A program made the position numbers and the translations under genes. Positions 42,301-54,900 of a stretch of DNA of 64,000 bases are shown here, piece after piece. This DNA is from Nomia melanderi. Lineage: Eukaryota > Arthropoda > Insecta > Hymenoptera > Halictidae. Positions within the stretch are counted from its first letter, which is position 1. Every line of letters begins with the position of its first letter. Under the pieces are notes generated by a model. That model saw nothing but the letters and a program-made list of their open reading frames with translations, did no database searches and was not told the origin of the DNA. The stretch covers positions 2,480,001 through 2,544,000 of the forward strand of contig NW_027475139.1 of assembly GCF_051020985.1 (NCBI RefSeq), written 5' to 3'.

Positions 42301-43219
42301 CCTGCAGACAATGCACTTTGATTTATTGCGCTATCTGTAATAGCACCCGAGATATCACCAGATATATATTGGATTTTTCCCTGACCCTGAGTGTCCGACC
42401 CCATGAGACGGTGGTTTGCTCGGCCCCTGGTGGTCCGAGGTCGTTCCCGCTGCACAGATCCATGCGCCAGGGCCTCCTGCAGACAATCCACTTTGATTTA
42501 TTGCGCTATCTCTAATAGCACCCGAGATATCACCAGACATATATTGGATTTTGCCCTGACCCTGAGTGTCCGGCACCATAAGACGGTAGTTTTCTCGGCC
42601 CCTGGCGGTCCGAGGTCGTTCCCGCTGCACAGATTCCTTGCGCTAGGGCCTCCTGCAGACAATGCACTTTGATTTATTGCGCTATCTGTAATAGCACCCG
42701 AGATATCACCAGATATATTCTGGATTTTTACATGACCTTGGGTGACGGATTCCGAATATCTGTAATTTTCTCGGCCCCTGGTGGTCCGAGGTCGATCCCG
42801 CTGCACAGATTCATGCGCCAGGGCCTCCTATAGACAATGCCCTTTGATTTATTGCGCTATCTGTAATAGCACCCGAGATATCACCATATATATATTGGAT
42901 GTTCCCCTGACCCTGAGGGTCCGGCCCCATGAGACGGTGGTTTTCTCGGCCCCTGGAGGTCCGAGGTCGATCCCACTGCACAGATTCATGCGCCAGGGCC
43001 TCCTACAGACAATGCACTTTGATTTATTGCGCTATCTGTAATAGCACCCGAGATATCACCAGATATATATTGGATTTGTCCCTGACCCTGAGTGTCCGAC
43101 CCCATGAGACGGTGGTTTTCTCGGCCCCTGGTGGTCCGAGGTCGTTCCCGCTTTACAGATTCATGCGCCAGGGCCTCCTGCAGACATTGCACTTTGGTTT
43201 GTTGCGCTATCTCTAATAG
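39367..43219 (+). repeat. Rearranged higher-order repeat domain with one more full a-b-c-d-e unit
   Basis: Order seen: a 39367, plain 39542, e 39717, b/d-like 39893, 40068, 40243, a 40418, plain 40593, e 40768, then a full a-b-c-d-e unit at 40944-41818 (875 bp), a 41819, three plain monomers, e 42519, a 42695 and two more. The a-plain-e triplet at 39367-39892 returns at 40418-40943 (offset 1051). Plain monomers here often carry GAGACTGTGG, CCGCTTTACAG and CAGACATTGCAC. From about 40236 rightward this segment has a second copy beginning near 60010. Confidence 0.88.
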
Positions 43220-44577
43220 CACCCGAGATATCACCAGACATATATTGGATTTTTCCCTGACCCTGACAGTCCGGCCCCATGAGACGGTAGTTTTCTCGGC
43301 CCCTGTTGGTCCGAGGTCGATCCCGCTGCACAGATTCATGCGCTAGGGCCTCCTGCAGACAATGCACTTTGATTTATTTCGCTATCTCTAATAGCACCCG
43401 AAATATCACCAGATGTATATTGGATTTTTCCCTGACCCTGAGCGTCCGACCCCATGAGACGCTGGTTTTCTCGGCCCCTGGTGGTCCGAGGTCGTTCCCG
43501 CTGCACAGATTCATGGGCCAGGGCCTCCTGCAGACAATGCACTTTGATTTATTTCGCTATCTCTAATAGCACCCGAGATATCAGCAGATATATATTGGAT
43601 TTTTCCTTCACCCTGACGGTCCGGCCCCATGTGTCGATGGTTTTCTCGGTCCCTCGTGGCCCGAGGTCGTTCCCGCTGCACAGATTCATGCGGTAAGGCC
43701 TCCTGCAGACAATGCACTTTGATTTATTGCGCTATCTCTAATAGCACCCGAGATATCACCCGACATATATTGGATTTTTCCTTGACCCTGACAGTCCGGC
43801 CCCATGTGTCGATGGTTTTCTCGGTCCCTCGTGGTCCGAGGTCGATCCCGCTGCACAGATTCATGCGCCAGGGCCTCCTACAGACAATGCACTCTGATTT
43901 ATTGCGCTATCTCTAATAGCACCCGAGATATCACCAGATATATATTGGATTTGTCCCTGACCCTGAGTGTCCGACCCCATGAGACGGTAGTTTTCTCGGC
44001 CCCTGGTGGCCCGAGGTCGTTCCCGCTGCACAGATTCATGCGCCAGGGTCTCCTACAGACAATGCACTTTGATTTATTGCGCTATCTGTAATAGCACCCG
44101 AGATATCACCAGATTTATATGGGATTTTCCCCTGACCCTGAGTGTCCGGCCCCATGAGACGGTAGTTTCCTCGGCCCCTGGAGGTCCGACGTCGTTCCCG
44201 CAGCACAGATTCATGCGCCAGGGCCTCCTGCAGACAATGCCCTTTGATTTATTGCGCTATCTCTAATAGCACCCGAGATGTTACCAGATATATATTGGAT
44301 TTTTCCCAGACCCTGAGTGTCCGGCCCCATGAGACGGTAGTTTCCTCGGCCCCTGGAGGTTCGAGGTCGTTCCCGCAGCACAGATTCATGCGCGAGGGCC
44401 TCCTGCAGACAATGCACTTTGATTTATTGCGCTACCTGTAATAGCACCGGAGATATCACCAGATATATATTGGATTTTTCCCTGACCCTGAGTGTCCGAC
44501 CCCATGAGACGGTAGTTTTCTCGGCCCCTGGTGGTCCGAGGTCGTTCCCGCTGCACAGATTCATGAGCCAGGGTCTC
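40236..44577 (+). repeat. Long-range duplicated segment, copy 1
   Basis: The segment matches 60010-64000. The offset is 19774 bp for about 40236-40943, 18899 for 41819-42343, 18724 for 42695-43219, and 19423 for about 43370-44577. The first offset change corresponds to one complete 875-bp unit (40944-41818) present here and absent in copy 2. The second corresponds to one monomer. The third is a four-monomer gain in copy 2. Rare markers are shared, such as AGGGCTTTCCCGC with CAGATCCAGGAGCC at 40329-40372. Confidence 0.9.
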
Positions 44578-44900
44578 CTAGAGACAATGCACTTTGATTT
44601 ATTGCGCTATCTGTAATAGCACCCGAGATATCACCAGTTATATGCTGGATTTTTACATGACCGTGGGTGACGGATTCCGAATATCTGTAATTTTCTCGGC
44701 CCCTGGTGGTCCGAGGTCGATCCCGCTGCACAGATTCTTGCGCCAGGGCCTCCTACAGACAATGCACTTTGATTTATTGCGCTATCTGTAATAGCACCCG
44801 AGATATCACCATATATATATTGGATGTTCCCCTGACCCTGGGTGTCCGGCCCCATGAGACGGTGGTTTTCTCGGCCCCTGGAGGTCCGAGGTCGATCCCA
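43220..44900 (+). repeat. Mixed segment between the higher-order domain and the six-monomer duplication
   Basis: This stretch has about ten monomers. Those from 43395 onward are repeated at 62818-64000. Markers include AGATGTATATTGG with GAGCGTCCG, ATCAGCAGATATATATTGG, and GGTAGTTTCCTCGG with CCGCAGCACAG. A diverged type-a monomer sits at 44620-44794 (TTATATGCTGG, GACCGTGGGTGACGG). No gene is seen. Confidence 0.82.
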
Positions 44901-45950
44901 CTGCACAGATCCATGCGCCAGGGCCTCCTACAGACAATGCACTTTGATTTATTGCGCTATCTCTAATAGCACCCGAGATATCACCAGATATATATTGGAT
45001 TTTTCCCTGACCCTGAGTGTGCGGCCCCATGAGACTGTGGTTTTCTCGGCCCCTGGTGGTGCAAGGTCGTTCCCGCTGTACAGATTCATGCGCCAGGGCC
45101 TCCTGCAGACAATGCACTTTGCTTTATTGCGCTATCTGTAATAGCATCCGAGATATCACCAGATATATATTGGATTTTTCCCTAACACTGAGTGTCCGAC
45201 CCCATGAGACGGTGGTTTTCTCGGCCCCTGGTGGACCGAGGTCGTTTCCGCTGTACAGATTCATGCGCCAGGGCCCCCTGCAGATAATTCACTTTGATTT
45301 ATTGCGCTATCTCTAATAGCACCCGAGATATTACCAGATATATATTGGATTTTTCCCAGACCCTGAGTGTCCGGCCCCATGAGACGGTAATTTTCTCAGC
45401 CCCTGGTGGTCCGAGGTCGTCCCCGCTGCACAGATTCATGCGCCAGGGCCTCCGACAGACAATGCACTTTGATTTATTGCGCTATCTCTAATAACACCCG
45501 AGATATCACCAGATATATATTGGATTTTTCCCTGACCCAGTGTGTCCGACCCCATGAGAGGGTGGTTTTCTCGGCCCCTGGTGGTCCGAAGTCGTTCCCG
45601 CTGCAAAGATTCATGCGCCAGGGCCTCCTGCAGATAATTCACTTTGGTTTATTGCGCTAACTCTAATAGCACCCGAGATATCACGAGATATATATTGGAT
45701 TTTTCCCTGACCCTGACAGTCCGGCCCCATGAGACGGTGATTTTCTCGGCCCCTGGTGGTCCGAGGTCGATCCCGCTGCACAGATTCATGCGCCAGGGCC
45801 TCCTACAGACAATGCACTCTGATTTATTGCGCTATCTCTAATAGCACCCAAGATATCACCAGATATATATTGGATTTTTCCCTGACCCTGAGTGTCCGGC
45901 CCCATGAGACGGTAGTTTTCTCGGCCCCTGGTGGTCCGAGGTCGTTCCCG
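44901..45950 (+). repeat. Six-monomer unit (1050 bp), copy 1
   Basis: The unit is repeated directly at 45951-47000 with offset 1050. Shared rare markers are GAGACTGTGG, CCGCTGTACAG, an AGCATCCGAG start, CCAGACCCTGAGTG, CTAATAACACCCGAG, CCCAGTGTGTCCG with GAGAGGGTGG, CTGCAAAGATTC, GCGCTAACTC and ATCACGAGATATATATTGG. About eight substitutions separate the copies, and the last two shared monomers look identical. Confidence 0.9.
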
Positions 45951-47000
45951 TTGCACAGATCCATGCGCCAGGGCCTCCTACAGACAATGCACTTTGATTT
46001 ATTGCGCTATCTCTAATAGCACCCGAGATATCACCAGATATATATTGGATTTTTCCCTGACCCTGAGTGTCCGGCCCCATGAGACTGTGGTTTTCTCGGC
46101 CCCTGGTGGTCCGAGGTCGTTCCCGCTGTACAGATTCATGCGCCAGGGCCTCCTGCAGACAATGCACTTTGCTTTATTGCGCTATCTGTAATAGCATCCG
46201 AGATATCACCAGATATATATTGGATTTTTCCCTGACACTGAGTGTCCGACCCCATGAGACGGTGGTTTTCTCGGCCCCTGGTGGACCGAGGTCGTTTCCG
46301 CTGTACAGATTCATGCGCCAGGGCCCCCTGCAGATAATTCACTTTGATTTATTGCGCTATCTCTAATAGCACCCGAGATATTACCAGATATATATTGGAT
46401 TTTTCCCAGACCCTGAGTGTCCGGCCCCATGAGACGGTAATTTTCTCAGCCCCTGGTGGTCCGACGTCGTTCCCGCTGCACAGATTCATGCGCCAGGGCC
46501 TCCGACAGACAATGCACTTTGATTTATTGCGCTATCTCTAATAACACCCGAGATATCACCAGATATATATTGGATTTTTCCCTGACCCAGTGTGTCCGAC
46601 CCCATGAGAGGGTGGTTTTCTCGGCCCCTGGTGGTCCGAAGTCGTTCCCGCTGCAAAGATTCATGCGCCAGGGCCTCCTGCAGATAATTCACTTTGGTTT
46701 ATTGCGCTAACTCTAATAGCACCCGAGATATCACGAGATATATATTGGATTTTTCCCTGACCCTGACAGTCCGGCCCCATGAGACGGTGATTTTCTCGGC
46801 CCCTGGTGGTCCGAGGTCGATCCCGCTGCACAGATTCATGCGCCAGGGCCTCCTACAGACAATGCACTCTGATTTATTGCGCTATCTCTAATAGCACCCG
46901 AGTTATCACCAGATATATATTGGATTTTTCCCTGACCCTGAGTGTCCGGCCCCATGAGACGGTAGTTTTCTCGGCCCCTGGTGGTCCGAGGTCGTTCCCG
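45951..47000 (+). repeat. Six-monomer unit (1050 bp), copy 2
   Basis: This is the second copy of 44901-45950, sharing all of its rare markers. Differences seen: CCGG against GCGG near 46071, CCTGACACTGAG against CCTAACACTGAG, and CCGACGTCG against CCGAGGTCG. After about 47000 the sequence passes into another subtype carrying GTTGTCTCGG. Confidence 0.9.
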
Positions 47001-50000
47001 CTGCACAGATTCATGCGCCAGGGTCTCCTACAGACAATGCACTTTGATTTATTGCGCTATATGTAAGAGCACCCGAGATATCACCAGATATATATTGGAT
47101 TTTACCCTGACCCTGAGTGTCCGGCCCCATGAGACGGTGGTTGTCTCGGCCCCTGGTGGTCCGCGGTCGATCCCGCTGAACAGATTCATGCGCCAAGGCA
47201 TCCTGCTGACAATTCACTTTGGCTTATTGCGATTTCTGTACTAGCACCCGAGATATCACCAGATATATATTGGATTTTTCTCTGACCCTGAGTGTCCGAC
47301 CCCATGAGACGGTGGTTTTCTCGGCCCCTGGTGGTCTGAGGTCGATCCCGCTGAACAGATTCATGCGCCAAGGCTTCCTGCAGACAATTCACTTTGGTTT
47401 ATTGCGCTATCTGTAATAGCACCCGAGATATCACCAGATATATTCTGGATTTTTACATGACCTTGGGTGACGGATTCCGAATATCTGTAATTTTCTCGGC
47501 CCCTGGTGGTCCGAGGTCGATCCCGCTGCACAGATTCATCCGCCAGTGCCTCCTACAGACAATGCACTTTGATTTATTGCGCTATCTCTAATAGCACACG
47601 AGATATCACCAGATATACATCGGATTTTTCCCTGACCCTTCAGTCCGGCTCCATGAGACGGTGATTTTATCGGCCCCTGGTGGTCCGAGGTCGATCCCGC
47701 TGCACAGATTCATGCGCCAGGGCCCCCTGCAGATAATTCACTTTGATTTATTGCGCTATCTCTAATACCACCCGAGATATTACCAGATATATATTGGATT
47801 TTTCCCGGACCCTGTGTGTCCGGCCCCATGAGACGGTAGTTTTCTCGGCCCCTGGTGGTCCGAGGTCGTTCCCGCTGCACAGATTCATGCGCCAGGGTCT
47901 CCTACAGACAATGCACTTTGATTTATTGCTCTATCTGTAATAGCACCCGAGATATCACCAGATATATATTGGATTTTTCCCTGACCCTGAATGTCCGACC
48001 CCATGAGACGGTGGTTGTCTCGGCCCCTGGTGGTCCGAGGTCGATCCCGCTGAACAGATTCATGCGCCAAGGCATCCTGCAGACAATTCACTTTGGCTTA
48101 TTGCGATTTCTGTACTATCACCCGAGATATCACCAGATATATATTGGATTTTTCTCTGACCCTGAGTGTCCGACCCCATGAGACGGTGGTTTTCTCGGCC
48201 CCTGGTGGTCCGAGGCCGATCCCGCTGCACAGATTCATGCGCCAGGGCCTCCTACAGACAATGCACTTTGATTTATTGCGCTTTCTGTAATAGCACCCGA
48301 GATATCACCATATATATATTGGATTTTTCCCAGACCCTGAGTGTCCGGACCCATGAGACGGTAGTTCCCTCGGCCCCTGAAGGTCCGAGGTCGTTCCCAC
48401 AGCACAGATTCATGCGCCAGGGCCTCCTGCAGACAATGCACTTTGATTTATTGCGCTATCTCTAATAGCACCCAAGATATCGCCAGATATATATTGGATT
48501 TTTCCCTGACCCTGAGTGTCCGGCCCCATGAGACTGTGGTTTTCTCGGCCCCTGGTGGTCCGAGGTGGTTCCCGCTGTACAGATTCTTGCGCCAGGGCCT
48601 CCTACAGACAATGCACTTTGATTTCTTGCGCTATATGTAAGAGCACCCGAGATATCACCAGATATATATTGGATTTTACCCTGACCCTGAGTGTCCGGCC
48701 CCATGAGACGGTGGTTGTCTCGGCCCCTGGTGGTCCGAGGTCGTTCCCGCTGTACAGATTCATGCGCCAGGGCCTCCTACAGACAATGCACTTTGATTTA
48801 TTGCGCTATATGTAATAGCACCCGAGATATCACCAGATATATATTGGATTTTTCCCTGAACCTGAGTGTCCGGCCCCATGAGACGGTGGTTGTCTCGGCC
48901 CCTGGTGGTCCGAGGTCGTTCCCGCTGTACAGATTCATGCGCCAGGGCCTCCTGCAGATAATTCACTTTGGTTTATTGCGCTACCTCTAATAGCACCCGA
49001 GATATCACCTGATATATTTTGGATTTTTCCCTGACCCTGAGTGTCCGGCACCATGAGACGGTGGTTGTCTCGGCCCCTGGTGGTCCGAGGTCGTTCCCGC
49101 TGCACGGATTCATGCGCCAGGGCCTCCTGCAGATCATTCACTTTGGTTTATTGCGCTATCTGTAATAGCACCCGAGATATCACCAGATATATATTGGATT
49201 TACCCCTGACCCTGAGTGTCCGGCCCCATGAGGCGTTGGTTTTCTCGGCTCCTGGTGGTTCGAGATCGTTCCCCTGGCCACATTTATGCGCCAGGGCCTC
49301 CTACAGACAATGCACTTTGATTTATTGCGCAATCTGTAATAGCACCCGAGATATCACCAGATATATATTGGATTTTACCCTGACCATGAGTGTCCGGCCC
49401 CATGAGACGGTGGTTGTCTCGGCCCCTGGAGGTCCGAGGACGTTCCCGCTGCACAGATTCATGCGCCAGTGCCTCCTGCAGATAATTCACTTTGATTTAT
49501 TGCGCTATCTCTAATAGCCCCCGAGATATCACCAGATATATATTGGATTTTTCCCTGACCCTGACAGTCCGGCCCCATGAGACGGTGATTTTCTCGGCCC
49601 CTGGTGGTCCCAGGTCGATCCCGCTGCACAGATTCATGCGCCAGGGCCTTCTACAGACAATGCACTTTGTTATATTGTGCTATCTCTAATGGCACCCGAG
49701 ATATCACCAGATATATATTGTATTTTTCCCTGACCCTGAGTGTCCGACCCCATGAGACGGTAGTTTTCTCGGCCCCTGGTGGTCCGAGGTCGATCCCGCT
49801 GCACAGATTCATGCGCCAGGGCCTCCTACAGACAATGCACTTTGATTTATTGCGCTATCTGTAATAGCACCCGAGATATCAACATATATATATTGGATTT
49901 TCCCCTGACCCTGAGTGTCCGGCCCCATGAAACGGTGGTTTTCTCGGCCCCTGGTGGTCCGAGGTCGTCCCGGTGCACAGATTCATGCGCCAGGGCTTCC

Positions 50001-51960
50001 TGCAGACAATTCACTTCGGTTTATTGCGCTATCTGTAATAGCACCCGAGATATCACCGGATATATGCTGGACTTTTACATGACCTTGGGTGACGGATTCC
50101 GAATATCTGTAATTTTCTCGGCCCCTGGTGTTCCGAGGTCGCTCCCGCTGCACAGATTCATGCGCCAGGGCCCCCTGCAGATAATTCACTTTGATTTATT
50201 GCGCTATCTCTAATAGCCCCCGAGATATCACCAGATATATATTGGATTTTTCCCTGACCCTGACAGTCCGGCCCCATGAGACGGTGATTTTCTCGGCCCC
50301 TGGTGGTCCCAGGTCGATCCCGCTGCACAGATTCATGCGCCAGGGCCTTCTACAGACAATGCACTTTGATATATTGCGCTATCTCTAATGGCACCCGAGA
50401 TATCACCAGATATATATTGTATTTTCCCCTGACCCTGAGTGTCCGGCCCCATGAAACGGTGGTTTTCTCGGCCCCTGGTGGTCCGAGGTCGTCCCGGTGC
50501 ACAGATTCATGCGCCAGGGCTTCCTGCAGACAATTCACTTCGGTTTATTGCGCTATCTGTAATAGCACCCGAGATATCACCAGATATATATTGGATTTTT
50601 CCCTGACCCTGACAGTCCGGCCCCATGAGACGGTGATTTTCTCGGCCCCTGGTGGTCCCAGGTCGATCCCGCTGCACAGAATCATGCGACAGGGCCTTCT
50701 ACAGACAATGCACTTTGATATTTTGCGCTATCCCTAATGGCACCCGAGATATCACCAGATATATATTGGATTTTTCCTTGACCCTGACAGTCCGGCCCCA
50801 TGTGTCGATGTTTTTCGCGGTCCCTCGTGGTCCGAGGTCGATCCCGCTGCACAGATTCATGCGCCAGGGCCCCCTGCAGATAATTCACTATGATTTATTG
50901 CGCTATCTCTAATAGCACCCGAGATATCACCAGATTTATATTGGATTTTTCCCTGACCCTGAGTGTCCGACCCCATGAGACGGCAGTTTTCTCGGCCCCT
51001 GGTGGTCCGAGGTCGTTCCCGCTGCACAGATTCATGCGCTAGGGCCTCCTACTGACAATGCACTTTGATTTATTGCGCTATCTGTAATAGCACCCGAGAT
51101 ATCACAAGATTTATATTGGATTTTTCCCTGACCCTTGAGTGTCCCTCCCCATGAGACGGTGGTTATCTCGGCCCCTGGTGGTCCGAGGTCGTGCCCGCTG
51201 CACAGACTCATGCGCCAGGGCCTCCTTCAGACAATGCACTTTGATTTATTGCGCTATCTGTAATAGCACCGGAGATATCACCAGATATATATTGGATTTT
51301 TCCCTGACCCTGAGTGTCCGACCCCATGAGACGGTAGTTTTCTCGGCCCCTGGTGGTCCGAGGTCGATCCCGCTGCACAGATTCATGCGCCAGGGCCCCC
51401 TGCAGATAATTCACTTTGATTTATCGCGCTATCTGTAATAGCACCCGAGATATCACCAGATTTATATTGGATTTTTCCCTGACCCTGACAGTCCGGCCCC
51501 ATGAGACGGTGATTTTCTCGGCCCCTGGTGGTCCGAGGTCCTTCCCGCTGCACAGATTCATGCGCTAGTGCCTCCTGCAGACAATGCACTTTGATTTATT
51601 GCGCTATCTCTAATAGCACCCGAGATATCACCAGATTTATATTGGATTTTTCCTTGACTCTGACCGTTCGGCGCCATGTGTCGATGGTTTTCTCGGTCCC
51701 TCGTGGTCCGAGGTCGATGCCGCTGCACAGATTCATGCGCCAGGGCCTCCTGCAGACAATGGACTTTGATTTATTGCGCTATCTGTAATAGCACCCGAGA
51801 TATCACCAGATTTATATTGGATTTTTCCCTGACCCTGAGTCTCCGACCCCATGAGACGGTAGTTTTCTCGGCCCCTGGTGGCCCGAGGTCGTTCCCGCTG
51901 CACAGATTCATGCGCGAGGGCCTCCTGCAGACAATGCACTTTGATTTATTGCGCTATCTC
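47001..51960 (+). repeat. Mosaic segment with local subtypes
   Basis: GTTGTCTCGG in place of GTTTTCTCGG occurs near 47141, 48015, 48714, 48889, 49064 and 49413 and seems restricted to this stretch. A five-monomer offset of 874 bp links about 46995-47390 to 47869-48264. Diverged type-a monomers lie at 47420 and 50042. A four-monomer offset of 699 bp links 49518-49692 to 50217-50391. The 174-bp monomer 50392-50565 joins the left part of 49693-49867 to the right part of 49868-50041, and is a hybrid. Other length variants are 47595-47768, 49169-49342 and 51091-51266. Confidence 0.83.
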
Positions 51961-54900
51961 TAATAGCAGCCGAGATATCACCACATATATATTGGATTTT
52001 TCCCTGACCCAGACAGTCCGGCCCCATGTGTCGATGGTTTTCTCGGTCCCTCGTGGTCCGATGTCGATCCCGCTCAACAGATTCATGCGCCTGGGCTTCC
52101 TGCAGACAATTCACTTTGATTTATTGCGCTATCTCTAATAGCACCCGAGATATCACCAGATATATATTGTATTTTTCACTGACCCTGACAGTCCGACCCC
52201 ATGAGACGGTGGTTTTCTCGGCCCCTGGTGGTCCGAGGTCGTTTCCGCTGCACAGATTCATGCGCCAGGGCCTCCTACAGACAATGCACTTTGATTTATT
52301 GCGCTATCTGTAATAGCACCCGAGATATCACCAGATATATATTGGATTTTTCCCTGACCCTGAGTGTCCGGCCCCATGAGACGGTAGTTTTCTCGGCCCC
52401 TGGAGGTCCGAGGTCGTTCCCGCTGCACAGATTCATGCGCCAGGGCCTCCTACAGACAATGCACTTTGGTTTATTGCGCTATCTCTAATAGCACCTGAGA
52501 TATCACCACATATATATTGGATTTTTCCCTGACCCTGAGTGTCCGACCCCATGAGACGGTAGTTTTCTCGGCCCCTGGTGGCCCGAGGTAGTTCCCGCTG
52601 CACAGATTCATGCGCTAGGGCCTCGTGCAGAGAATGCACTTTGATTTGTTGCGCTATCTGTAATAGCACCCGAGATATCACCACATATATATTGGATTTT
52701 TCCTTGACCCTGAGTGTCCGACCCCATGAGACGGTCGTTTTCTCGGCCCCTGGTGGCCCGAGGTCGTTCCCGCTGCACAGATTCATGCGCTAGGGCCTCC
52801 TGCAGACAATGCAATTTGATTTATTGCGCTATCTCTAATAGCACCCGAGATATCACCTGATATATATTGGATTTTTCCCTGACCCTGACAGTACGACCCC
52901 ATGAGACGGTGGTTTTCTCGGCCCCTGGTGGTCCGAGGTCGTTCCCGCTGCACAGATTCATGCGCCAGGGCCTCCTACAGACAATGCACTTTGATTTATT
53001 GCGCTATCTATAATAGCAGCCGAGATATCACCACATATATATTGGATTTTTCCCTGACCCTGAGTGTCCGACCCCATGAGACGGTAGTTTTCTCGGCCCC
53101 TGGTGGCCCGAGGTCGTTCCCGCTGCACAGATTCATGTGCCAAGGCCTCCTACAGACAATGCACTTTGGTTTATTGCGCTATCCCTAATAGCACCTGAGA
53201 TATCACCACATATATATTGGAATTTTCCCTGACCCTGAGTGTCCGACCCCATGAGACGGTAGTTTTCTCGGCCTCTGGTGGCCCGAGGTCGTTCCCGCTG
53301 CACAGATTCATGCGCTAGGGCCTCCTGCAGAGAATGCACTTTGATTTGTTGCGCTATCTGTAATAGCACCCGAGATATCACCACATATATATTGGATTTT
53401 TCCCTGACCCAGACAGTCCGGCCCCATGTGTCGATGGTTTTCTCGGTCCCTCGTGGTCCGAGGTCGATCCCGCTGAACAGATTCATGCGCCTTGGCTTCC
53501 TGCAGACAATTCACTTTGATTTATTGCGCTATCTGTAATAGCACCCGAGATATCACCAGATATATATTGGATTTTTCCCTGACCCTGACAATCCGACCCC
53601 ATGAGACGGTGGTTTTCTCGGCCCCTGGTGGTCCGAGGTCGTTTCCGCTGCACAGATTCATGCGCCAGGGCCTCCTACAGACAATGCACTTTGATTTATT
53701 GCGCTATCTGTAATAGCACCCGAGATATCACCAGATATATATTGGATTTTTCCCTGACCCTGAGTGTCCGGCCCCATGTGACGGTAGTTTTCTCGGCCCC
53801 TGGTGGTCCGAGGTCGTTCCCGCTGCACAGATTCATGCGCCAGGGCCTCCTACAGACAATGCACTTTGGTTTATTGCGCTATCTCTAATAGCACCTGAGA
53901 TATCACCACATATATATTGGATTTTTCCATGACCCTGAGTGTCCGACCCCATGAGACGGTCGTTTTCTCGGCCCCTGGTGGCCCGAGGTCGTTGCCGCTG
54001 CACAGATTCATGCGCCTTGGCTTCCTGCAGACAATTTACTTTGATTTATTGCGCTATCTCTAATAGCACCAGAGATATCACCTGATATATATTGGATTTT
54101 TCCCTGACCCTAACAGTCCGACCCCATGAGACGGTGGTTTTCTCGGCCCCTGGTGGTCCGAGGTCGTTTCCGCTGCACAGATTCATGCGCCAGGGCCTCC
54201 AACAGACAATGCACTTTGATTTATTGCGCTATCTGTAAAAGCACCCGAGATATCACCAGATATATATTGGATTTTTCCCTGACCCTGACAGTACGACCCC
54301 ATGAGACGGTGGTTTTCTCGGTCCCTCGTGGTCCGAGGTCGATCCCGCAGCACAGATTCATGCGCCAGGGCCTCCTGCAGACAATGCACTTTGTTTTATT
54401 GCGCTATCTGTAATAGCACCCGAGATATCACCAGATATATATTGGATTTTTCCCTGACCCTGAGTGTCCGGCCCCATGAGACGGTAGTTTTCTCGGCCCC
54501 TGGTGGTCCGAGGTCGTTCCCGCTGCACAGATTCATGCGCCAGGGCCTCCTACAGACAATGCACTTTGGTTTATTGCGCTATCTCTAATAGCACCTGAGA
54601 TATCACGACATATATATTGGATTTTTCCCTGACCCTGAGTGTCCGACCCCATGAGACGGTAGTTTTCTCGGCCCCTGGTGGCCCGAGGTCGTTCCCGCTG
54701 CACAGATTCATGCGCTAGGGCCTCCTGCAGAGAATGCACTTTGATTGGTTGCGCTATCTGTAATAGCACCCGAGATATCACCACATATATATTGGATTTT
54801 TTCCTGACGCAGACAGTCCGGCCCCATGTGTCGATGGTTTTCTCGGTCCCTCGTGGTCCGAGGTCGATCCCGCTGAACAGATTCATGCGCCTTGGCTTCC

